Of a stretch of 64,000 bases of DNA, positions 10,961 to 19,742 are shown piece after piece. Under the pieces are notes generated by a model. The model searched no databases and was not told the origin of the DNA. It worked only from the letters and a program-made list of their open reading frames with translations. The position numbers and the translations under genes were made by a program. This DNA comes from Candidatus Riesia sp. GBBU (lineage in GTDB: Bacteria > Pseudomonadota > Gammaproteobacteria > Enterobacterales > Enterobacteriaceae), in contig CP012849.1 of the NCBI GenBank assembly GCA_002074035.1, forward strand, positions 191,938-255,937, read 5' to 3'. Position 1 is the stretch's first letter; each line of letters begins with the position of its first letter.

Positions 10961-11968
10961 TTATCGTTTGTTCTTGATAAACTCAAAGATCTCTTTACAT
11001 AGTAGAAATGTTCCAATTTTTTTTTTAGATGAAACAAGATAATACTTTACTGGCTTTATTTCTGTCTTAATTAAATCTTTCAATGAAATAATTTTACTTG
11101 AATTAATCAAATCAATCTTATTAAAGACGAGCCATCTATTTTTTTTATATAGATCTTGATCATAATTTTTAATTTCGTTTTCAATGATTTGAATATTCTT
11201 CAAAACTATTGAGAAATCTACAGAAACATCAACAATATGAAGTAAAAGAGAACAATGTTCTAAATGTTTTAAAAAACGAGTTCCTAATCCAATTCCTTTC
11301 CATGCACCATGTATTATTCCAGGAATATCTGATATTACAAATTTGTTTAATCTGTTTATATTTACTACTCCTAGTTCTGGAAACATTGTAGTAAATGGAT
11401 AACTAGCAATTTTTGTTCTTGAAGAAGAAACTGATCTAACAAATGTTGATTTTCCAGAATTTGGTAATCCAACTGTTCCTACATCAGCTAATAATTTAAG
11501 TTCTAATAAGATCTTCTTTTTCTCTCCAAATTTACCAAATATTCTTTTGTTGATATCATAATTATAATTTCTGGATTTACAACGAACATTTCCTAAGCCA
11601 TGTCTTCCACCTTTTGCGACTAACAAAACTTGTTTGTGTCTAGTCATTTTTCCGATAAGTTTATTATCTTCTTCTTCATACACATATGTGCCGATTGGTA
11701 CATAAATGAAAGAATCTTTTCCATTCCTTCCCTTTTTTAGAAAATTCATTCCATTTCTTCCAGACTCTGCTTTAATAATGCTTTTAAACTTATAATCAAC
11801 TAAAGTGTTTAAATTCCTATCTGAAATTATGTATATGCTCCCACCATCTCCTCCATCACCACCACTTCTTCTACTATGTAGATTAAATTTTCTAGAAAAA
11901 AAACTTTTACAACCATTCCCTCCTCTACCTGCTATTACTTTAATCAGTGCTTTATCAACAAATTTCAT
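10961..11968 (-). CDS. obgE: Obg GTPase (50S assembly)
   Basis: The protein has 335 residues against 390 in E. coli. The glycine-rich Obg fold (GRGGNGCKSF, GGDGGDGGSIYI) occupies about 1-158. The G domain follows with GLPNSGKST, DIPGIIHG and NKID. The acidic C-terminal tail of E. coli ObgE is missing, so any control through that tail is probably gone. The G3/switch region reads IHGAWKGIGLG where E. coli has IEGAAEGAGLG. It lies five bases after rpmA, as in the E. coli rplU-rpmA-yhbE-obgE operon minus yhbE. Confidence 0.95.
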   Translation of the reverse strand: MKFVDKALIKVIAGRGGNGCKSFFSRKFNLHSRRSGGDGGDGGSIYIISDRNLNTLVDYKFKSIIKAESGRNGMNFLKKGRNGKDSFIYVPIGTYVYEEEDNKLIGKMTRHKQVLLVAKGGRHGLGNVRCKSRNYNYDINKRIFGKFGEKKKILLELKLLADVGTVGLPNSGKSTFVRSVSSSRTKIASYPFTTMFPELGVVNINRLNKFVISDIPGIIHGAWKGIGLGTRFLKHLEHCSLLLHIVDVSVDFSIVLKNIQIIENEIKNYDQDLYKKNRWLVFNKIDLINSSKIISLKDLIKTEIKPVKYYLVSSKKKIGTFLLCKEIFEFIKNKR

Positions 11969-11973
11969 TTATT

Positions 11974-12261
11974 TTAATTTTTTTTTAAAGAGTAATTAAA
12001 AAGTCTAATTTTTTTTGTATTTATATTTACAAAAATTCGATTCTTTTTTTTCCTAAATTCAACTTTTCCATGAGATAATGCATATAAAGTATGATCTTTT
12101 CCGCATCCAACAAAACTTCCTGCATGAAATCTTGTTCCTCTTTGTCTAATTATTATGTTTCCTGGTAATACGTATTCTCCACCAAATTTCTTTATTCCCA
12201 ATCTCTTTGAAGCTGAATCACGTCCATTACGAGTTGAACCTCCAGCCTTTTTATGTGCCAT
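11974..12261 (-). CDS. rpmA: 50S ribosomal protein L27
   Basis: The protein has 95 residues (E. coli 85) and starts [16 protein letters not shown], the near-invariant L27 N-terminus that reaches toward the peptidyl-transferase centre. The core [20 protein letters not shown] and [18 protein letters not shown] is well conserved. The last ten or so residues are a lysine/asparagine-rich extension. The start overlaps the 3' end of rplU by 11 bases. Confidence 0.97.
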   Translation of the reverse strand: MAHKKAGGSTRNGRDSASKRLGIKKFGGEYVLPGNIIIRQRGTRFHAGSFVGCGKDHTLYALSHGKVEFRKKKNRIFVNINTKKIRLFNYSLKKN

Positions 12262-12586
12262 AAATATTTTTCCTATTAGAAATTATTTTGATTATCTTGA
12301 TTTTAGTAAACCATTGTCTATGTCCTTTTATTCTTTTACTATTTTTTCTTCTTCTAAATTTTAGAATATTTATCTTTTTTTTTTTAAAATGTCCAAGTAT
12401 TTTTACTTTTATAAAAACATTTTCTAATATAGGATCTCCAAGAATAGTTTTTTGTTTGTTGTTTAGTAATAGTACTTTTTTGATGCTAGTAATTTCTCCA
12501 ATTTTTTCTGGAATTTTTTCCAAGTCCAGTTTTACCCCTTCTGAAGCAATATATTGCTTACCTCCGCTTTCAAAAATTGCATACAT
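12251..12586 (-). CDS. rplU: 50S ribosomal protein L21
   Basis: The protein has 111 residues (E. coli 103) and starts [17 protein letters not shown]. The signature [19 protein letters not shown] is the conserved 23S-binding hairpin. The C-terminus is about eight residues longer than usual and runs 11 bases into rpmA, instead of leaving the usual intergenic gap. It is the first gene of the rplU-rpmA-obgE transcript, and the divergent 477-base spacer upstream presumably holds its promoter. Confidence 0.95.
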   Translation of the reverse strand: MYAIFESGGKQYIASEGVKLDLEKIPEKIGEITSIKKVLLLNNKQKTILGDPILENVFIKVKILGHFKKKKINILKFRRRKNSKRIKGHRQWFTKIKIIKIISNRKNIYGT

Positions 12587-13063
12587 AAAAATTCACCTGA
12601 CTATACTAATAAATGTATTGTTTTAATTACAAACGTGAATAGAAAACAAGATTTTCATATATGTTAAACGTATTTATAATTCATTAATTATCATAAAAAA
12701 CCTTGAAAAATGAAATTTAAAAATCAATAAAAATACAAAAGATAAAATATTTTAGATGTCTGATCACAAATATTCACTTAGATTTAAATCTTAACTAAAG
12801 CTCATAAATAAATAGTTTTAAAAAGTTAAAACGAATCTTTGAAAGATTATAAAATATACTATGTTTGTTACAATTTTTAACTGTATCAAACTAAGAAAGT
12901 TTATCTAAACAAAATTATATTAATATATCTATATCTTGTGTAGATATCAATAATATTATTACTTATATCTAACAATAGTAATAATTATTTAAAATTTGAT
13001 AAAATTAAATTTTTTAACTGAAGTTTTTAAAAACTTAGTTTATAGAAAATTTTTGGAGAAAAT
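12587..13063. other. Spacer between divergent rplU and ppa, no gene seen
   Basis: These 477 bases of very AT-rich DNA have stops in all frames. ispB, divergent from rplU in E. coli, is not present and I see no remnant. The stretch must hold outward promoters for rplU and ppa. A 7-bp inverted repeat (ATATCTA at 12925-12931, TAGATAT at 12941-12947) is the only structure I noticed, and in DNA of this composition it may be chance. Confidence 0.6.
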
Positions 13064-13579
13064 ATGAACTTTAATGATATTCCATCTGGGAAAGATGTTC
13101 CAAATGATATATATGCAATTGTTGAAATATCTTCAAACTCAGATCCTGTTAAATATGAGATAAAAAAGAATTATAATGCAATTTTTGTTGATAGATTTAT
13201 CCCTTCTGCTATGTTTTATCCATGTAATTATGGATATATTAATAAAACTAAATGTTCAGATGGAGATCCAATTGATATATTAGTAAAGACTCCATATCCT
13301 GTGCTTCCTGGATCTGTAATTCAATGTAGACCTGTAGGTGTTTTAAAAATGTATGATGAGTCTGGAAAAGATTTTAAAATAATATCTGTACCAAGTAAAT
13401 CTTCTACAAATTTATATAATAAAATTCAAGATATAGATGATATTTCCAGTGTTTTTCTTGAGAAGATATACCATTTTTTTCAACATTATAAAGATTTAGA
13501 GAAAAATAAAACAGTTAGATTAGATGGATGGGGTGATATAGATGAGGCTAAATCAATTATATTAAGTTCTCTAATATAG
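13064..13579 (+). CDS. ppa: Inorganic pyrophosphatase
   Basis: The protein has 171 residues (E. coli 176). It hydrolyses pyrophosphate and so pulls biosynthetic reactions forward. Active-site groups are intact: KYEIKKN, FVDRF, FYPCNYGYI, the metal-binding DGDPIDILV, and HYKDLEKNK near the C-terminus. A plausible Shine-Dalgarno site (TGGAGAAA) precedes the ATG. The gene is isolated from its E. coli neighbours, so this is a rearrangement point. It is followed after 41 bases by a large inverted repeat. Confidence 0.97.
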   Translation: MNFNDIPSGKDVPNDIYAIVEISSNSDPVKYEIKKNYNAIFVDRFIPSAMFYPCNYGYINKTKCSDGDPIDILVKTPYPVLPGSVIQCRPVGVLKMYDESGKDFKIISVPSKSSTNLYNKIQDIDDISSVFLEKIYHFFQHYKDLEKNKTVRLDGWGDIDEAKSIILSSLI

Positions 13580-13620
13580 ATTAGATTAAATCATAATAAT
13601 CATTTATTTGAAAAAAAATA

Positions 13621-13664
13621 ATATTCTTTAATAAGTAAAGTTTTATTTCTATATTAAAGAATAT
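13621..13664. repeat. 13-bp perfect inverted repeat between ppa and nth
   Basis: The left arm ATATTCTTTAATA (13621-13633) is an exact reverse complement of TATTAAAGAATAT (13652-13664), with an 18-base loop. It starts 42 bases after the ppa stop and ends 26 bases before the nth ATG. It could end ppa transcription, act as an mRNA 3' stem, or be an operator. The following bases lack a clean T run, so I do not call it a terminator. Confidence 0.6.
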
Positions 13665-13690
13665 GACATTCTTTTAAAGAACTTTAATAT

Positions 13691-14326
13691 ATGAACAAAG
13701 AAAAAAGAATTAAAATTTTAGAAAGAATTCAAGAAAATAGTTTATTTCAAAAACGAGAAATAGAATTTAAATCTGATTTTGAATTACTTATTTCATTAAT
13801 TTTATCTGTGAGGGCGAGAGACTCTGTTGTAAATCGAGTTTCAAAAAAACTTTATAGAAAAGCTAATGATGCAAAAAAGTTTCTACAGATTGGAGAGAAA
13901 AAAGTTAAAAAGTATATTAAAGAAATCGGTATGTTCAATATAAAATCCAAAAGAATTATGAAATGTTGTAAAATAATAATAGAAAAGTATAATGGAGAAG
14001 TTCCAGGATCAAGATATAGTCTTGAATCTATTCCAGGTGTTGGAAGAAAAATATCTAATATAATTCTAAATGTTATCTTTGGAAAACCTACAATTGCTGT
14101 AGATACTCATGTATTTAGAGTATGTAATAGAACAAACTTCGCTTTTTCTAAAAGTGTTAAAGAAACTGAAAAAAAATTGAATAGATTAGTACCAAAAAGA
14201 TTTAAGAAAAATTTCCATGAATCTATTTTATATCATGGAAAAAAAATATGTAAATCTAGATCACCAAAATGTAAAACTTGTGTTATAAGTGATTTATGTG
14301 AGTTTAAATCTAAATTATTAACGTGA
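13691..14326 (+). CDS. nth: Endonuclease III
   Basis: The protein has 211 residues, same as E. coli. It is a bifunctional glycosylase/AP lyase for oxidised pyrimidines. The helix-hairpin-helix IPGVGRKISN carries the catalytic Lys120, and VDTHVFRVCNRT carries Asp138. The [4Fe-4S] ligands follow C-X6-C-X2-C-X5-C (CKSRSPKCKTCVISDLC). One oddity: the family motif SAQATD, whose Gln41 inserts into the DNA gap, reads SVRARD, giving Arg at 41. The E. coli neighbours (rsx genes) are absent, and it stands alone between ppa and ribA. Confidence 0.95.
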   Translation: MNKEKRIKILERIQENSLFQKREIEFKSDFELLISLILSVRARDSVVNRVSKKLYRKANDAKKFLQIGEKKVKKYIKEIGMFNIKSKRIMKCCKIIIEKYNGEVPGSRYSLESIPGVGRKISNIILNVIFGKPTIAVDTHVFRVCNRTNFAFSKSVKETEKKLNRLVPKRFKKNFHESILYHGKKICKSRSPKCKTCVISDLCEFKSKLLT

Positions 14327-14725
14327 ATTTTATATATAAAAAATCTAAATATTATTAAATTTATCTTTTCCTTTACAAGGATAAAATCTGAAAAATTTTT
14401 TTAAAAAATAAAATTAAATCTGAAATTTAAAGTGGTCGAAATGTAGTTTTACATGACTCTACGTTAATTTATTTATACTTTAATATGTGCTATAATAGAA
14501 AACATATTATTTAAAATGAAATTAAAAGTTTTTAATGTACAGAACTATATTTGGAAAAAGAATTTGAATTGAATTTTGTTTTGAATTTTTCTAGCATGCT
14601 TTTTATACAAAATTAGTTTTAAAAAGAATCTTTACATCTATAAATTTAATTCGACTATTTCAAGATTATATTCTATTTAAACTTATTTTTTTTGAAATAT
14701 TTTCAAAATTTCAATACTGAATGAT
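14327..14725 (+). other. Spacer between nth and ribA, no gene seen
   Basis: These 399 bases have no open frame of note. Apart from a possible extended -10 promoter at 14488-14496 I see no conserved element. In particular nothing resembles the GC-rich FMN riboswitch, which in enterobacteria precedes ribB rather than ribA. Long homopolymer A and T runs suggest decayed sequence. Confidence 0.55.
14488..14496 (+). promoter_or_regulatory. Possible extended -10 promoter upstream of ribA
   Basis: The string TGCTATAAT is a perfect extended -10 element (TGnTATAAT) on the ribA strand, about 230 bases before the start codon. No good -35 hexamer lies 16-18 bases upstream, which is tolerable for extended -10 promoters. 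In DNA this AT-rich such strings also occur by chance, so this is a suggestion only. Confidence 0.35.
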
Positions 14726-15313
14726 ATGAGAATCAAAAAGATATCTGAATCAAAGTTACCAACTAAATTTGGAGATTTTATTTTAGTTGGGTTTAAAGAA
14801 ATTTCTAATGGAAATAATCATATTGCATTGATATATGGAAACATTTCACAAGAGTCATCTGTGCTTTCTAGAATTCATTCTGAATGTCTTACTGGAGATG
14901 CATTGTTTAGTTTAAGATGTGATTGTGGATTTCAATTAGAAGCTTCACTGTCTAAGATTGCGCAAGAAGGGAATGGAGTTCTATTATATCACAGACAGGA
15001 AGGGAGAAATATCGGTCTTTTGAATAAAATTCGTGCATATAATCTTCAAGATATTGGATTAGACACTGTTGAAGCAAACATAAGACTTGGGTTTAAAGCA
15101 GATGAAAGAGATTTTAGTGTTTGTGCAGAAATGTATAATTTATTATCTATTAAAAAAGTTAGATTACTAACAAATAACCCAAAAAAATTAGAAATTCTAG
15201 AAAAATTAGGAATAGAAATAGTAGAAAGAATACCAATTGTTGTCGGTAGGAATGCGAAGAACAAAGAGTATTTGAAAATAAAAGAAAAAAAGTTAGGACA
15301 TTTGCTTTCCTAA
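14726..15313 (+). CDS. ribA: GTP cyclohydrolase II
   Basis: The protein has 195 residues (E. coli 196). It opens GTP to start riboflavin synthesis. The zinc cysteines lie in [20 protein letters not shown], followed by the catalytic [10 protein letters not shown] and LTNNPKK. It aligns without gaps to E. coli RibA and lacks the RibB-like domain of fused versions. The second of two close ATGs (14726) is in frame with the family start. The last codons are part of a 12-bp terminator stem shared with convergent sohB. In E. coli ribA is near sohB and yciK too, with several genes between. Confidence 0.97.
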   Translation: MRIKKISESKLPTKFGDFILVGFKEISNGNNHIALIYGNISQESSVLSRIHSECLTGDALFSLRCDCGFQLEASLSKIAQEGNGVLLYHRQEGRNIGLLNKIRAYNLQDIGLDTVEANIRLGFKADERDFSVCAEMYNLLSIKKVRLLTNNPKKLEILEKLGIEIVERIPIVVGRNAKNKEYLKIKEKKLGHLLS

Positions 15314-15319
15314 CTTTTT
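15287..15319. terminator. Bidirectional terminator at the ribA/sohB convergence
   Basis: AAAAAGTTAGGA (15287-15298) pairs perfectly with TCCTAACTTTTT (15308-15319) over a nine-base loop. The 12-bp stem has A runs before and T runs after on both strands, so it can stop ribA transcripts from the left and sohB transcripts from the right. The ribA stop codon (15311-15313) lies inside the right arm, so the hairpin is partly protein-coding. Confidence 0.8.
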
Positions 15320-15349
15320 AAATAAAAAATTTTAAATATTATAAATAGT

Positions 15350-16378
15350 TTAGAGTAAGTTGTTTTTTAGATAGTTTATATATGGGAATTTTTTTAAAAT
15401 TTTAGAAAACATCCAAAATAATCTTTTGATTGGTTTTTTATTCTTTATGTAAGATACTTCTATTATTTTAAATGATTTTATATTTTTCATAATTATCTCA
15501 TCACTTACAGATAATTCGTCAATCAGTTTATTTTCAATTGCTTGTATTCCATACCAACATTCTCCAGTAGACACAGAATCTATTTCAACTTCTGGTCTAT
15601 TTTTTTTAACAAAATCTTTAAACAGTTTATGTGTCTCGTTTAACTCTTCTAAGAATTTTTTTCTTCCTGTTTCTGTATTTTCTCCAAACATAGTGAGAGT
15701 TCTCTTATACTCACCAGCGGTATGCATCTCTACATCTATGTCTTTATTTTTAAGAAATTTATACATATTAGGAATCTGTGCTATTACTCCAATAGATCCT
15801 ATAACTGAAAAAGGAGCTGCTATAATTTTATTTGCTACACTTGCCATCATATAACCGCCGCTTGCTGCTACTTTATCTATAGAAACTATTAGTTTAATTC
15901 CTTTTTCTCTAAGCCTATTTAGCTGAAATGCAGCTAATCCATATCCATTTACTGTTCCTCCAAAGCTTTCTAGTCTCAATAAAACCCTATCTCCTTTTTC
16001 TGCTACTAGTAAAATTGCAGTAATTTCTTCTTTTAATGATCTAACTTCTTCTGCATTTACATTTCCAAAAAAATTAATTACAAAGAGACAGAATCTCTTT
16101 TTAAAAAATTTGTTTTTAACATTATCTTTTTTCTTTGTTTTTTTATTTTTTTTATCTAATTTTATCCATTTCTTGTACTCTTTTTTAGTCATCTTAGCTT
16201 GTTTCATAAGATTGTAATAGTTTTGGTAAATTTTGTTTAAATCTGTAATTTTTAAGTTTCCTTTTTGATTCCTAATTTTTTCTCTGGAAAAAGTAAAAAA
16301 TATGTAAAGAATAGTAATAGAAAAAATAAAAGTAACTATTTTTGCAAGAAATAATAAGTAAGACAAAAAAAATTCCAT
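15350..16378 (-). CDS. sohB: SohB inner-membrane serine peptidase (SppA/S49 family)
   Basis: The protein has 342 residues (E. coli 349). A membrane helix at about 5-28 is followed by a lysine-rich linker and the S49 catalytic domain. Catalytic Ser lies in DKVAASGGYMMASV and the general-base Lys in HTAGEYKRTLTMFG. The family is proposed to cleave in or near the membrane; the physiological substrate of SohB is not established. It is divergent from yciK, as in E. coli. Retention in a reduced genome suggests a useful quality-control role. Confidence 0.93.
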   Translation of the reverse strand: MEFFLSYLLFLAKIVTFIFSITILYIFFTFSREKIRNQKGNLKITDLNKIYQNYYNLMKQAKMTKKEYKKWIKLDKKNKKTKKKDNVKNKFFKKRFCLFVINFFGNVNAEEVRSLKEEITAILLVAEKGDRVLLRLESFGGTVNGYGLAAFQLNRLREKGIKLIVSIDKVAASGGYMMASVANKIIAAPFSVIGSIGVIAQIPNMYKFLKNKDIDVEMHTAGEYKRTLTMFGENTETGRKKFLEELNETHKLFKDFVKKNRPEVEIDSVSTGECWYGIQAIENKLIDELSVSDEIIMKNIKSFKIIEVSYIKNKKPIKRLFWMFSKILKKFPYINYLKNNLL

Positions 16379-16452
16379 ATTTACCTCTGATGTTAATATA
16401 GATTGACTTAATAAAGTATAATCATATAATGTAAATAAAAAAAGAAAATATT

Positions 16453-17208
16453 ATGAATAAGTATTGTTTTCCTAAAAAAAAATTTCTTAGTAAAAAAACT
16501 ATTCTTGTAACAGGAGCAAGTGATGGTATAGGAAAAACAGCTTCAATATATTATGCAAAATATGGAGCGAATTTAATTCTACTTGGTAGAAACCTTAATA
16601 AGTTACAACAAGTTAAGTCACATATACTAGAAAAATGTTTTTTTAGAGTTGAAATACAAATATTTGAAATAGATCTTTTAAATATCAATGAAAGTAAATG
16701 TTTACATTTAGTTAAAGTCATTAAAAACAGTTTTCCATATATTAACGGAATACTACATAATGCATCAATTTTAGGAGAGAATAATCCAATTATTAATTAT
16801 TCTAGTGTAATATGGCAGAATGTTTTTAAAGTTAATATATATTCTGTATTTTTACTAACTAAATTTTTACTACCTCTTATATTAGAATCTGTCAATGGAT
16901 CAATAATATTGACATCTTCAAATGTAGTTAAAAAAGGAAAAGCAAATCTTGGAGCTTATACAACTTCGAAATTTGCAACTGAAGGATTTATGAAAGTACT
17001 ACACGAAGAGTATAGAAATTCTTCTGTTAGAGTAAATTGTATAAATCCAGGCAGAGTAAGAACGAAAATGAGAATAACATCTTTCCAGAATGAAAAAAAA
17101 AAACTATTTCTTACAAGAGAAATCATGCCAGTTTATCTTTATTTAATGAGTGATGAAAGTATTAAAGATTCAGGAAAAGTTTTCAATTGTCAAGAATTAA
17201 TTAAGTAG
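16453..17208 (+). CDS. yciK: YciK-type short-chain dehydrogenase/reductase
   Basis: The protein has 251 residues (E. coli YciK 252). The NAD(P)-binding motif VTGASDGIG, the structural LHNAS (usually NAG), the catalytic Ser in TSSNV 13 residues before Tyr, and the YTTSK active site are all present, so it should be enzymatically competent. The C-terminal INPGRVRTKMR and IMPVYLYLMSDES match YciK specifically. The substrate in E. coli is unknown. It begins a plus-strand run with yciC and cls. Confidence 0.92.
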   Translation: MNKYCFPKKKFLSKKTILVTGASDGIGKTASIYYAKYGANLILLGRNLNKLQQVKSHILEKCFFRVEIQIFEIDLLNINESKCLHLVKVIKNSFPYINGILHNASILGENNPIINYSSVIWQNVFKVNIYSVFLLTKFLLPLILESVNGSIILTSSNVVKKGKANLGAYTTSKFATEGFMKVLHEEYRNSSVRVNCINPGRVRTKMRITSFQNEKKKLFLTREIMPVYLYLMSDESIKDSGKVFNCQELIK

Positions 17209-17357
17209 TTTCATGGCATTTATTTTAAGATAGTTAAAGAATGATTTACTTAAAAAATAATTTGTATTTTAGATATTAGAGACATCTTCAGTTAAGAATA
17301 AATTTTAAGATATATTATATATTTTAAATACATTTTAACTAAAAATTTGGAAAAATT

Positions 17358-18116
17358 ATGTCAATTAAAACTATTGTAATTTTCAAGGAAAGCATAAATC
17401 TCTTTACAGATAAAATAAAAATAATTCTGTTATTCTCATCTTTTGCATCATTTATAAGTAATGTTTTTCAATATCTTTTAAATCCAATCAAAAACCTTTC
17501 AGGAAATGAACAATTTCTTAGTTTTCCAAAAAACGAAACGCTGATTTTAACATGGATGAATATATTATCTCAAGAGGAAAAATCTATAATAATTAAAATA
17601 ATACTTTCATCTATTATTTCCTCAATGATTGGTAAGATATTTTTATTTTCTTTCATTTTAACTTATTTACGTGAAATATATTTAGAAGACAGATACAGTT
17701 TTTTTAAAACAGTTTACTATTCATTAAAAATCACTCCTGATATGTCTATATTAGTTCTTTTATGTTATTTAGTATCTTATTTTGGATTTTTATTTTTTTT
17801 CTTTCCTGGAGTTATTTTATTAATTGGATTTTCCTTTTCTCCAATAATATTGGTGATACAAAATAAAATTCTTCCAATAAAATCTATGAAAAAAAGTTTA
17901 AATATATCTTTTAAATATTGGAAAAAAATTTTATTAATCTTTATGATTCTATCAGTTTTTCAGATACTGATTATATTTTTAATTAATTCTTTTAATGTTT
18001 ATCTAAATTATTTGTATAACAATACTATTAAAATAGTATCCAATGTTTTTAATTCATTTGTTTTAATTTATCTTTTTAGATTGTATATTTTAATTCAAAA
18101 AATGATTAAACATTAA
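17358..18116 (+). CDS. yciC: YciC family (UPF0259) inner-membrane protein
   Basis: The protein has 252 residues (E. coli 247) with about six hydrophobic segments. The central motif FFFPGVILLIGFSFSPIILV corresponds to [20 protein letters not shown] of E. coli. The C-terminal LIYLFRLYILIQ is nearly identical to E. coli. The molecular function is unknown; it belongs to the envelope-stress-associated cluster near cls. In E. coli yciB and yciA follow; here cls is next after 98 bases. Confidence 0.9.
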   Translation: MSIKTIVIFKESINLFTDKIKIILLFSSFASFISNVFQYLLNPIKNLSGNEQFLSFPKNETLILTWMNILSQEEKSIIIKIILSSIISSMIGKIFLFSFILTYLREIYLEDRYSFFKTVYYSLKITPDMSILVLLCYLVSYFGFLFFFFPGVILLIGFSFSPIILVIQNKILPIKSMKKSLNISFKYWKKILLIFMILSVFQILIIFLINSFNVYLNYLYNNTIKIVSNVFNSFVLIYLFRLYILIQKMIKH

Positions 18117-18214
18117 ATTTTTAAATAGTTTATTTTAAACATAATTTATTTAAATAAATTTTTATATTCTATAGATATTTTAGGAAGAATTTTTTTATAG
18201 AAAAATTTATATGT

Positions 18215-19645
18215 ATGATTCAATTTATTGATTTTTTATACTTATTGATATTTTTTTTATTCATTTATTATAAAATTTTAAAAAAAATTTCTTTATATTA
18301 TGTTTTGTTTTGTAAAGAATTTGTCATAATATTGCAATCCATTGAAGTGTGTTCTTTAATATATTTAGATAAACTTTTAATAGAACTAAATAGATCGAAA
18401 ACAACAAAGATTATTTGGAGAATTTTTAGAAGAGAACTAAAGAAATCAGACTATTTCTTTTTTAGCATTAAGAATAACTTGTACAGAACCATATTCTCGT
18501 CGTTAAAAAATAAACAAGGCATAAAAGCCGTAAATGGAAACAGAACAAAAATTTTAAATAATTATAAAAAAATCATTCATATGATTATTAAGGATATCAA
18601 CGATTCTTCTATCAGTGTTAAAATGATGTTCTATATTTGGAAATGCGGTGGAAAAACGAATGAAATAAACAAGGCTCTAATAAGAGCTGCTAAAAGAGGA
18701 ATAAAATGTAAAATTTTAATTGATTCTTTTGGAAGTTGGTCATTTATTCATAGTAAAGACTTAAAATTTTTAAGAAAATATGGAATAGAAATTGTTGAAT
18801 CTTTAAGAATAAGATTTTTCTATATATTTATAAGAAGAATTGATTTACGAAATCATAAAAAAATAGTTGTTATCGATAATAAAATATCTTATGTTGGAAG
18901 TATGAATATGATTGATCCTAATTATTACAAGAAAAAATCAAAATTTGGAAGATGGATAGATTTAGTTCTAAGAATAGAAGGTCCTGCTTCAGAAATTCTT
19001 GAAATTATTTATGAGCTTGAATGGAAGATAGAAACAAATGATAAAAATTATCAAATTAAACAACTTAATAAATATGTAAGAAAATTTAAAGAAAACAGTG
19101 TAATACAAGTTATGAGTTCTAGTATCAATGGATTTCCAAAAAATTTAATTCAAAAATCTATAAAAATGGTTATTTTTTCAGCTAAAAGACAATTAATTTT
19201 AACTACGCCATACTTCGTACCTAGTAATAATTTAATTAAAACTATTTGTAACGTTTCATTAAAAGGAATAAAGGTATCATTGATAGTTCCTAAAAAAAAT
19301 AATTCTTTTTTAGTACATTGGTCTAGTAGAAAATTTTACCATACTTTATTAGAATCAGGAGTAGTAATATATCAATTCTATGGAGGTTTTTTACACACAA
19401 AAAGTATTTCAGTAGATGACGAACTTTTCTTAGTTGGATCTTGTAATTTCGACAAAAGAAGTTTATATATTAACTCAGAAATTATATTATTAGTTCAAAA
19501 CAAAAAAAGATGTAGTGATCTAATTAAATTACAAAAAAAATACATGAAAAGTTCTAAAATAGTAGAATTTTCTGATTGGAAGAAGAGATCAGTATTGAAA
19601 AAATTAATTGAGAAATTTTGCTTTTTTTTTTCCTCTTTTTTATAA
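18215..19645 (+). CDS. cls: Cardiolipin synthase A
   Basis: The protein has 476 residues (E. coli ClsA 486). It joins two phosphatidylglycerols to cardiolipin at the inner membrane. Hydrophobic N-terminal segments are degenerate relative to E. coli. Both phospholipase-D HKD motifs are intact: NHKKIVVIDNKISYVGSMNM and LHTKSISVDDELFLVGSCNF. The family block TTPYFVPSNNLI is conserved. It ends a yciK-yciC-cls run and is convergent with secA. The retained gene implies a phospholipid envelope made by the symbiont. Confidence 0.95.
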   Translation: MIQFIDFLYLLIFFLFIYYKILKKISLYYVLFCKEFVIILQSIEVCSLIYLDKLLIELNRSKTTKIIWRIFRRELKKSDYFFFSIKNNLYRTIFSSLKNKQGIKAVNGNRTKILNNYKKIIHMIIKDINDSSISVKMMFYIWKCGGKTNEINKALIRAAKRGIKCKILIDSFGSWSFIHSKDLKFLRKYGIEIVESLRIRFFYIFIRRIDLRNHKKIVVIDNKISYVGSMNMIDPNYYKKKSKFGRWIDLVLRIEGPASEILEIIYELEWKIETNDKNYQIKQLNKYVRKFKENSVIQVMSSSINGFPKNLIQKSIKMVIFSAKRQLILTTPYFVPSNNLIKTICNVSLKGIKVSLIVPKKNNSFLVHWSSRKFYHTLLESGVVIYQFYGGFLHTKSISVDDELFLVGSCNFDKRSLYINSEIILLVQNKKRCSDLIKLQKKYMKSSKIVEFSDWKKRSVLKKLIEKFCFFFSSFL

Positions 19646-19742
19646 AATCTAATCTCTTAGATCTAAAAAATAGAATTATTTAATCAATATTATTATTGAA
19701 TGATTTTTTGAATATAATAATCAACTGAGTTGTTTTTTGTTT

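Noticed and set aside
14327-14725. FMN riboswitch ahead of ribA
   Set aside because: None of the conserved GC-rich RFN blocks is present.
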